This document shows positions 55,486 to 64,000 of a stretch of 64,000 nt of DNA, one piece after another (the first letter of the stretch is position 1; every line of letters starts with the position of its first letter). Below the pieces are notes generated by a model. The model searched no databases and was not told the DNA's origin. It saw only the letters and a program-made list of their open reading frames with translations. The DNA lies in contig NC_056762.1 of assembly GCF_018687715.1 (NCBI RefSeq), positions 28,003,864 to 28,067,863 on the forward strand. The letters are read 5' to 3'. Position numbers and translations under genes: made by a program. The stretch comes from Carya illinoinensis. Lineage: Eukaryota > Streptophyta > Magnoliopsida > Fagales > Juglandaceae.

Positions 55486-58400
55486 TTATATAATATTCAT
55501 AGCGGATAATTCTTTTCGAGCAATACTATGTACTAAACTTATAATGTCCCAAATAGTAAAAACATAATTTATGCATACTTAACAAAATAAATATCCACGA
55601 TTACAATACGGGTCTCAGAAGACTATAATCTCAAAATAATGGAGATTGGGCTCCATAATTATATTACCAAAATACACTATTGGGTTAGTTCATCGAGTAT
55701 CTCACGTAACTCGACTAATGATACTAAATACTGTCCAAAAACTTAACTATGGAGGCTGTAAGTTTCGAGTCACGTCTGTGGCGTCTAGTCAACCTCCTCC
55801 AATCTGCCAGTGTCCACTCCCTACTCTGGTCTTGACACATCATCTACCATTTGGGGGGAATAGTGGTTGAGACTACCACAATAAGATTTAATTACAAATT
55901 TCAGCAAGTTAACAGTAAACTCTGACACCGGTTAATTATGCATGCATGGTAGTAAAGGCATAAATGCACAATCAAAGTCAATAATAAACATAATATAACT
56001 TGACATAACATAAACTGAACTTGAGACTTAACATGACATGGGCTTGAAACTGAGACTTGACTTGACGTGACAAAGCATGAACGTGAATTTGAAAACTTGA
56101 CATTAACGTGAACTTGAACATAACATGAACGTGAAATACATGAACTTGAAATCTTATTCAATAAACTGAACTTGAGTATGAACGTGAATATAATTGAACT
56201 TGAACTGAAACTAAACATGAACTTAATGTGAATTGAAACTTGAACTTGAAACGTAACATGAATGTTTGAAACGTAATATGAACGTGAACTTGAATTGAAA
56301 CTTAATTGAACATGAACTTGATTTGAGTTTTGACAATCAAAATGATTTTACCAGTGGTTTTGTCAGGAATAATGAACAATCAGAATGATTCCGTCCAACG
56401 TATTCCATCAAAGATACTCAGACAATCAAAATGATTCCATCATGAGTATTTTAAATCACGTACCCTAACAATCAAAATGATTATACTAGAAATATCTAGT
56501 AATACTCTGATAATCAGAATAATTACATTACAAGTATTTTAAAAGAAATACCCTAACAATCATAATGATTACGATAACAGTATCTGCGTAACTAAACTTG
56601 AACTAAATTTTGATAATCAAAATGATTTCGCTAGAAGTATCTCGTTTGAATTACAAATGGGGATGTTCGGATAATCATAGTGATTACATCGCAAGTATCC
56701 TAAATATAAATAACTTGACATAACTTGAAAGGTTGTTCACGAGATACACAAACTGTATTCGAGACGAAATGTGACTGGAATACGAAATGATAAAAGCCCC
56801 AATGTAACTCAATATGACTTGAACATGACTGAAAAACATGACTTACTTGAGATAGAAACATTTTGTAGCATGACATAATATATACCAGATAATATTTCAT
56901 AACATGACATAATATGTAACAAACAACATACTCAACATGACATACTTGCAGCAGTGAGTATTACATGATATGACATACATGTAACATATAACATACTTAA
57001 CATATCATACTTATAACATATAGCAATACATGACAGAATAGATTGTGTAACAGATAAATATTAGTGACAGAATAAATCATGTGTAACAGCTAAATATGTA
57101 ATGAAGTGACATATCATGACATATATGGTAATATACATATATAAACTATAGTTCCCTTACCCATCACACATATAGGAAACTGATAGTAAGTTGAGAGCTA
57201 ACTTACCTCGATTGTCGCGTTCTACAAGAATAAAATACGGAACATGAGAAACTGTAAGAGGGTATTCTAAATGTTAGAAATTTAATTACTAACAATTAGA
57301 ACCGTGTAAAAGAGACAACTTATGGTAAAATTACCATTTTACTCTCTACACGTGAAAAAATAACAATTTTACCCCTAACTTAAGGATTTCACATCCTAAT
57401 TCTAAAAAATTATCAAAGTTTACATTCCTTATAAAAATTTTGTCCTAAACTTAAATATCAATTTAGAAAAATTTAAAACAATTTACAACTATTGGAAATG
57501 GCCGAAACATTCATAGGCCATTTCTCTTATTTTTGTTGCAATTTCTTACAATTTCAAAACTCGTCATTAAACCAAAATTTTGTAACAAAGATTTTCCCTA
57601 TCCTACGTTAAAAGAAAAAACATACTTAAAACGTCCATTAAGAAAAAGCTAATCATCAACACCAAACTTTTTGTAAAAAGACTCGAACTTTTTAACAAAT
57701 AGCAAACCCTTGAATCACAAGTTTTGACTCTAAATCAAAACATCTCCAAGAATTCTAAAAAATCAAATCTTACTTCTAACATATTCAACATCATCCTAAG
57801 ATCAATCATTCTTTAAATCATCAAATAAAAGTCAACAAAAATCACAAAATAATACTTGGAGTTTTTGGTTTTACACTTAGTTCAAAGACAGAAACTTTTT
57901 TCTCAACTAACTTTGATCATCTCTTGATCCATGGCTTAAAAAGATGAGATCTTCAAACTAAAATATCATATATTTTAAAAATGTTTTCTAAAGAAGATTC
58001 AACCATCAAACTTAAAATCACATGACTAAAAATCAATAAAACATAAATCTAACCCAAAAACATCAAATCTTAAGCCTAACCGAACTCCTCTTGCATAGAA
58101 AAATTATTTTTTTAAATAACATTAAATATCTTCAAACTAACATCCTAACATGCAAATAAGAGATTTAAGATCAAACCACGAAATATTCATACTTTCACAA
58201 AATAAAACTATTTTTCCACTTCTAGTTTTCAAATTTCTAGATCTAAAAAAATCTATCATCAAAAGTTTTATTCATGCAAAAAAAAAAAAAAAACTCAATG
58301 AACACTCATAAAAACATGCTAACAACACTCCATAAAATATTTGGACCAACATATGTCCATTAGCTTGATAAAAAATTTCAAAATATAACATACTCTCCAG

Positions 58401-58830
58401 TTTCAACCCTAGAATGACCTTTCCATGGTTAAAAATAATTTTGACTGACCAAATGACCATAAAATGAGACGAATAAGATATCCATGGAAACTAAACGCAA
58501 AGAAGGGTCATACTTAAAACGGATAAAAAATCTCCATGCAAAAAGACCCATAAATCTGCCTAAGAGAGCTCTTTTAAGTTTCTCTATAAAAATGGGGTGA
58601 AGAAGTGATAAAAGAGAGTGAAATGTGTTTTACACGAGTTTAGACTTCTAGAGGAAGGAGGTATGGGCTTGAATGACCCTTGATTGAAGGTGGCTATATC
58701 ATATAAAGTGGAGAATAGTGAGGGGCAAAAATTGCTTTCTATAGCTGTGAGATATAGAGGGTGATGATGTGGATTTCTCCTTTACATCAAGACACTATTG
58801 GGTGCAGCTAAGGGTAGTGGATGTCATAAC
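55486..58830. repeat. LTR-like repetitive DNA of an unassigned element
   Basis: Non-coding, A-rich. It resembles the gypsy LTR in style: an ACTTGAA/CATGAAC simple-sequence stretch (56000-56330), a tandem palindromic array (56331-56700), then ACATGACATA repeats (56870-57120) and a conserved-looking block (57150-57240). No TG...CA ends with target duplications were found, so it may be a truncated or solo LTR of an older element. No coding domain. Confidence 0.4.
56335..56685. repeat. Tandem ~46-bp array with AATCA-ATGATT palindromes
   Basis: Eight cores of the form AATCAnnATGATT at 56335, 56378, 56424, 56470, 56512, 56558, 56615 and 56673, spaced 42-58 bases. They are joined by AGTATTT and ATACCCTAAC-like linkers. 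Each core can form a 5-bp hairpin. Confidence 0.85.
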
Positions 58831-59790
58831 AATAATTTTGTAAATTAATAGTATATGGAACTGATTTAATTAAGTAATTAAACACAATATTAGATATTGA
58901 ATAAAAAATGGTTTGAAGGCCAACTTTAGGGTTTAGGGAAACCGTTTAGGGTTTCAGTTTCAATCAAACTTTTGGGATTTCAATTGGATTTTAATCATTT
59001 AGGGTTTCAATAGGGTTGAAACCCTCTTTGATCTGGCTTAATTTGATTGATCAGATGAAAAACTGGAGTTTTGCTTAGGTGGTATGATCTCACACCTTGA
59101 TTTCCTTCACAAATGCATCTAATGGTTCCTCTTATGCCAGGTGTATAATACTATTCATCAAGTGTGGCTAAGATCTTGCCAAGTGTCCAAATAAAACTTC
59201 TCTAACCTAATTTAGACATTCCACAATGTGATTTTAAAAACACTACGCTAGGTGTTACTATTGACGTTACTATTCATTTGGGAAGGTAAAAAGTAAACTT
59301 AGAACCTAAAAATACTAAATATTCATACAAACCTAACTGTGCAACTTTTTTACCAAAATTCTACCTTGAAGTGTCTCAAAAAAAAAACAAAACACATTTT
59401 CGAACAAGCATATTGTCCGAAAATTGAAAATGAGATTATTGCAACATAAAATCCTAAATAACCAATTGAGTCAATTGGCTCAGACCATAACGCATTCTAA
59501 CATTTCTAATTATTTCAAATAAATAAAATCACACTTTTAGCACCAGAGTGAGTGATAACACCGACTATGCTGACAGATTAAAATCTATGCGATTAGTCAA
59601 TTCATTAAAACTTACGGGGTTTTCACAAGATTCCTAAAGTTTATAGAAATTTCACCATTGAATTTCTAGTAGGCTGCTAAACAAGTAGCATGTGAGGGCC
59701 ACGCTTTGACATTTTGGGTGTGGTTTCGCGTCGTCCCATGACATTTTGGGGAATGTCATGATGGGGCGCGTGTTGACTTTCCATAGCTAG
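58831..59790. repeat. Probable LTR-derived spacer
   Basis: GGGTTTAGGG/GGGTTTCAA-rich stretch (58920-59030) followed by sequence ending in a TGACATTTTGGG pair (59707 and 59739) and a perfect 9-bp palindrome (59737-59760). The style is that of plant LTRs, but no pair or ends were found. No gene. Confidence 0.3.
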
Positions 59791-60849
59791 AGTGCAACAG
59801 ATCTGAGAAAATCTGAATCGATGAACAAAGATTACCATATAAGTATATTCACATATAAGTAGTGGAAAGGAAAAGGAAAATGAGACAAAGGGGAAGATTG
59901 AGCCGACTAAACCGAACGGAAGGATGAAATTATTTATATAGAAAAGTCAGAGTTCTCTTTCTAGAAAAAGGTAAAAACGCTCTTAGCTAGTTATTTTGAG
60001 TAAAGGTCCTTATCTAAGCTAGTGTTTAGTCATTATGTCCCTTCTTGAGCTTGACTCCAACCCATCACTGACACCATAACAAATGGCTTTGACCATCTTG
60101 TCCCTTCCTCAAGAAGTCAAGCAAACACCATACTTGAAAATACACCCCACTCAAAGCAAAACACCCTGTTTCTCGTTCACACAGATACCACCTTTATTCC
60201 CAGCCCACTTCCTCAGCTCACAATCCATCCATTAGTCAGATGCCACGCTTCCATTATGCTAACCAAGCCTAAGCCCATAATCTCATATCCACTCTTTTTA
60301 TAAATTTGCAAAACGTATCTTCTAGCCAATCTGCTCTCCAGCACCCAATCTTCCCTCAACCCATTCCCTACAAGGCCCCTCCCATCTTTTAATCATAGAA
60401 ATTGTAGACCCAAACTCCCCCCCCCCCCTAAAAAAAATTATTGATCCTGTGTCTCCAACCTTAGAACAGTATGCACTTAGTAGGCTCGGGACCTCACAAC
60501 CCCTTCTTAACTACCCATCCCTTGAATCGCCCATCACCTGAGTCGCCCATCACCTCTTTGTAGCAACACATTGAATGCAAAGAACATGGAGGAGCAAAGG
60601 AGGAGGGTCCCCAACCAACCAAGAAGAAAAGAAAACTGGAACCAGAAGGACTCAAAAGCGAAAACATTCATCTAGATCAGATTCTACAAAGCATAAAAGG
60701 ATACTCAACTAAAAAGAGAAGTGGAGCATAGAAGAAGCACACTCGCAGAGTCCAAAGGAAGTTCCCAATTGCAGCTCATACTCTCAAGTCAGGGACTACA
60801 ATGGAATGGGAAATCACTAAAATGGTGGTAGGGCAAGCTAAATAATGCC
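59791..60849. other. Unassigned; may include the 5' part of the LINE relic
   Basis: A C-run of 13-14 bases at about 60418-60430 and basic Lys/Arg/Glu-rich plus-strand readings with stops (60590-60720) would fit a LINE leader and ORF1 tail. I cannot prove it. Nothing else recognised. Confidence 0.3.
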
Positions 60850-62953
60850 CCCATCAGGGACATGAAGCTACTCTCCTAGAACTATCGAGGATTAGCTTGC
60901 CTCTCAGCAGCAAGAAAAATACAAGCTTCTATTAGGGAATATGATCCAGATGCTATTTTTTTAACTGAAACCAAGACCACTGTTGAGGAAACTGAAGAGC
61001 CTGTTAGAATCATAGGTTCTCATTTCTTTGAATATGTCCATCTAGAAGGAAACCATGGAGGGCTTTTGCTTAGATGGAGACCTAAGTTTCACTTTGATGT
61101 ACTAAACATATCTAATAATATTATCAATATTTTGGTGTACTATGGTGTAAATACTTCTAGTTACTTGTTTTCCCTGGTTTATGGTCCAAGTTACTGGCAA
61201 CTGAAAGATCAATTTTGAAAAAACATGTCTACTATTTCAAAATCTCACTTAGGGCCCTAGATTTGTATTGGAGATGTGGATAGTATTTTCATTTTGCACC
61301 CAAAGTGAGAAAAGAGGTGGTTGCCCCTCCCCTTTCATAACTCATAATCACTTCACAGAGTTTATCCATAAAGAAGGCTTAATAGACTTAGGTTTTAAGG
61401 GCTCTTCTTACACTAGGTCTAACAAATATGAGGGGAATGCCAACATTTGTGAGAGGCTAGAGAGAGGGTTGGCTAATGTCCATTGGAGGGTACTTTCCCC
61501 AACACCAACATCACCCACCTACGTGCGAACTCCTTTAACCATCACCTCTTTTTCTCAACACTAACGATAGTCTTGCAAATAGAAGTATAATCAGTCCGGT
61601 TTTGTATAATTTTTAGAATCGAATCGGTATACACCAATTTTAAAAATTTAATAATCAATACTGGACCGATTCACTACTGAAATCTAAACTTTTCATTTTT
61701 CCGATAGTCTGGCTTTACCGATTTTACAGATTATCTATGTTAGTAATAATATGATGTTTATATATACTAAACTATTAGTCTATTTATATCATAGTATAAG
61801 TACATTATTTTATAGTAATTAACACATTCTAGTATAGTATTAAATTTAACTATAGTCTATATAAGTTCTAGACTTTTTATATGAGTATATATAATCAAAT
61901 ATGTAAAAATGTATTTACAAAAAGAATATATATTGTAATTTATTATGCCAAAAATGTATTTATCCTTGATATATATATATCAAAAGTAAGTTTATATTAA
62001 TAACTTAATATTAATGTTATGTTTAAGATTATAATATGTTATATTAATTTTATACTATAAGATTAAAATTTATATGTTATATGAAATGTTATAAGATTAA
62101 TTTTATGTTATATCACATGTTATATTAATTTTATCTTAAAATATTAATAGACTTAAATAATAAGATTAGAATTTCATGTTATATTAATTAACAATTTAGC
62201 ATATAATATATATAATATAAAAAATTATAAATACATATATATGCCAGTTCGGTTCGGGTTAAACCGGTTCTCAAAATATAAAACTAATACCGCATCATTT
62301 TCGGACCGGTTTTGATTTTTAAAAACTGGTATTGTACCAAACCGCTTACAAACCAGGTGGGTTCAGTCTGGTCTGGTTGAACTAGTTTTTGTTTTACACC
62401 CTTACTTGCAAATCTTCCCAGACCTTTCAAATTTAAAGACTTTTGGTTCAGAGATCCAAATTGTTTAACAACCATATTCATTGCATGGAATTGCCCATTT
62501 CATGATACCCCATCCATATCCTCACGCAAAAAATTCAAGGTGGTCAAAAAACTCATTAAAGATTGGAACTACAATCACTTTGGTCGCATAAACAACAAAT
62601 AGATTGTGTTCAACGATTGGACCCCACATATGATAACAAAGCTAGAGAGGAAGCTCTATGCATAGCCCTCCAAGAATAGCTAAAAATAGAAGAAGCTTTG
62701 TGGAAGCAAAAGTCATGATAGTAATGGCTCTCATTCAGTGATCTAAATACCAAATACTTTCATGCAACCACGGTAATAAGATGATATAAAAATTTCATTG
62801 ATATGCTCAAGGATCCATAAGGAAATTGGAGATTGGGATGCACGTAATGACATTGGAAAACTCGTTTTGAATCACTTTAATAAGATATTTACATCCAGCA
62901 ACCCTAAATCTTCTTTGGTACTATCAAATCTCTTCGCACCGGTCATTGATATA
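60850..62953 (+). pseudogene. LINE ORF2 relic split by a hAT-like element
   Basis: Begins MKLLS-stop-NYRGLACLSA (TAG where plant L1 endonucleases have Trp). The endonuclease reading continues with FLTETKT (about 60960), ICIGDVDS (about 61263), EKRGG, LIDLGFKGSSYTRSN and ERLERGLANVHWR (61268-61500). After the insert at 61580-62404 it resumes with LANLPRPFKFKDFWFRDPN (about 62406) and SDLNTKYFHATT (about 62735), the start of the RT region, and ends where the LTR starts at 62954. Several stops and frame changes make it long dead. It is a different, more decayed copy than the LINE at 35411. Confidence 0.75.
61580..62404. mobile_element. Non-autonomous hAT-like element inserted in a LINE
   Basis: Ends TAGAAGTATAATCAG and the complement of TAAGGGTGTAAAACA. 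Perfect 8-base duplication CTTGCAAA at 61572-61579 and 62405-62412. ACCGGTT/GGACCG motifs cluster at both ends. The AT-rich centre shares GATGTTTATATATACTAAA and following sequence (61752-61872) with the element at 42335-43622 (43247-43370), so the two belong to one family. No transposase. Confidence 0.75.
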
Positions 62954-64000
62954 TGTGACGCCCCCAAATCCCCACGCACGGACACGGGAAAATCGAGACG
63001 TCCGGATGGTGACAACCCAGATCACCACCCTATCGACGAGTGCCAAGTGTGTGCAAAAGCAACATATGTGCACGAAGAAACACGCAGCGGATAACGAAAG
63101 TCACAACTAAGTACCAGAATTTTTCTTAGCATAAAACAAGCTGTTTAAAACATACATAAATAAAATATTACAAAAACACAAATATAGTTTTAAACCAAAC
63201 TATAAAGCATAACTTCGACTCAAAACTCCGGCAGAGCCGCATCCTCAGACTCAGCCTCCTCCTCCTCCTCGAATCCTGCACCAAAAATGGTACCGCAGGT
63301 AAGTAAAATCCAAACACCACCAGATAAAAGCATATAGAATTCAAACAATATGCATGAAGTGATGCCAATGCGCAAACCCATAAAAACATATTCTTTCCAC
63401 GCACGCCAAAAATCCCATTTGACCCAAAAACATATCATTTCCAAATATCACGCCAAAAGTCACATTTGGCCCATATCCATCTCAAACCATTATCCAATTA
63501 ATCCGTATGCACCATGACCTCCCCTATGGGTCATCCGCACACCTTGGCTCCAGTGCCACACCGCAGGTTACGACCACGCATGTGACACCTAACGAGCGAT
63601 GCCCAGTTTTGCGCCTCGTGCATTCGTAGCCAAGCATCCTCTAGCCCTCACCAGCAAAGGGCCACGGAGTCGGTGCGTAGAGCGATGCCCGGTTCCGCAC
63701 CCGGCGCGTTTGTAGCCAAGCATCCTCTAGCCCCTGCTCCCGTCGTCGCCCAGCGACAACCCAGGGGACGTCACTCAGGCGACAACCCGAGTGACCAGAG
63801 GAGCTCCACCGAGATAATACCCCATCCCGGCTTGGGGTCGTGATACACACGCACCCGAAAGGCCACTTACGCCAATAAAACAGGCTTTTCTCAATTAAAT
63901 AAAAACGCACGCGCATGCACCATGTAAATGCAATATCAATGCACAAAAAAATAATCAACCAACATATATCAATAAAACAAGCAACTCCGTCCTCCATCCA
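62954..64000 (-). repeat. LTR of a further element, cut by the window end
   Basis: Begins TGTGACGCCCCC, very like the TGTAACACCCC start of the gypsy LTR here and of many plant gypsy LTRs, exactly where the LINE relic stops. It is non-coding and GC-richer than its surroundings. It contains an 86-bp tandem pair (63594-63679 and 63680-63740, core GAGCGATGCCC and GTAGCCAAGCATCCTCTAGC). The minus orientation is inferred from the resemblance to the gypsy LTR. The other end is outside the window. Confidence 0.55.

Overview
This is nuclear DNA of a seed plant, most likely a eudicot and probably a woody species. The evidence is one split gene with 17 exons and GT-AG introns, AT-rich introns and spacers, plant-type LTR retrotransposons primed by initiator tRNA-Met, plant L1-type LINEs, a miniature LTR element (TRIM) and hAT-like non-autonomous transposons. 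I see no bacterial operons, rRNA, tRNA genes or CRISPR array. The only host gene I can assemble is the peroxisomal Lon protease LON2 (4867-33465, + strand). Its exons join with consistent phase into 2,670 nt, which is 889 codons plus a stop. It carries Walker A and B motifs, the Ser/Lys catalytic dyad and a C-terminal SKL peroxisomal signal. The gene is stretched to 28.6 kb mainly because intron 10 holds a complete 10.9-kb Ty3/gypsy chromovirus in the antisense direction. That element has 3.1-kb LTRs that look identical by eye except for a T-run, and TTTAT target duplications, so it inserted very recently. Layout. 1-4866: AT-rich spacer with a relic of a TIR-type resistance gene (about 434-841, - strand), a degenerate ~36-bp minisatellite (2593-2990) and the LON2 promoter side. 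4867-33465: LON2; its introns contain two 5'-truncated LINEs with target duplications, an older LINE fragment, a TRIM with a perfect AGTAC duplication, hAT-like and other MITE-like elements, a 157-bp tandem duplication and the gypsy element. 33466-35396: LON2 3' flank. 35411-41113: an apparently full-length L1-type LINE (- strand; ORF1, endonuclease, reverse transcriptase, RNase H) with 14-bp target duplications and only a few disabling changes. 42335-43622: hAT-like element. 43744-53032: complete but decayed Ty1/copia element. 53470-55485: LINE ORF1-like remnant and an 800-bp tandem duplication with (CT)n tracts. 55486-59790: LTR-like repetitive DNA. 60850-62953: LINE relic split by a second copy of the hAT-like family. 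62954-64000: LTR running off the window. The most unusual structure is in the copia element. Between the end of pol and the 3' LTR, two paralogous coiled-coil reading frames lie on the opposite strand (50025-50425 and 50711-51151), each with its own TATA-like box. They look like a duplicated antisense gene carried by the retrotransposon. A second theme is that two LTR or LTR-like regions without obvious sequence similarity each carry a tandem array of ~46-47-bp units, every unit built around a short palindrome.
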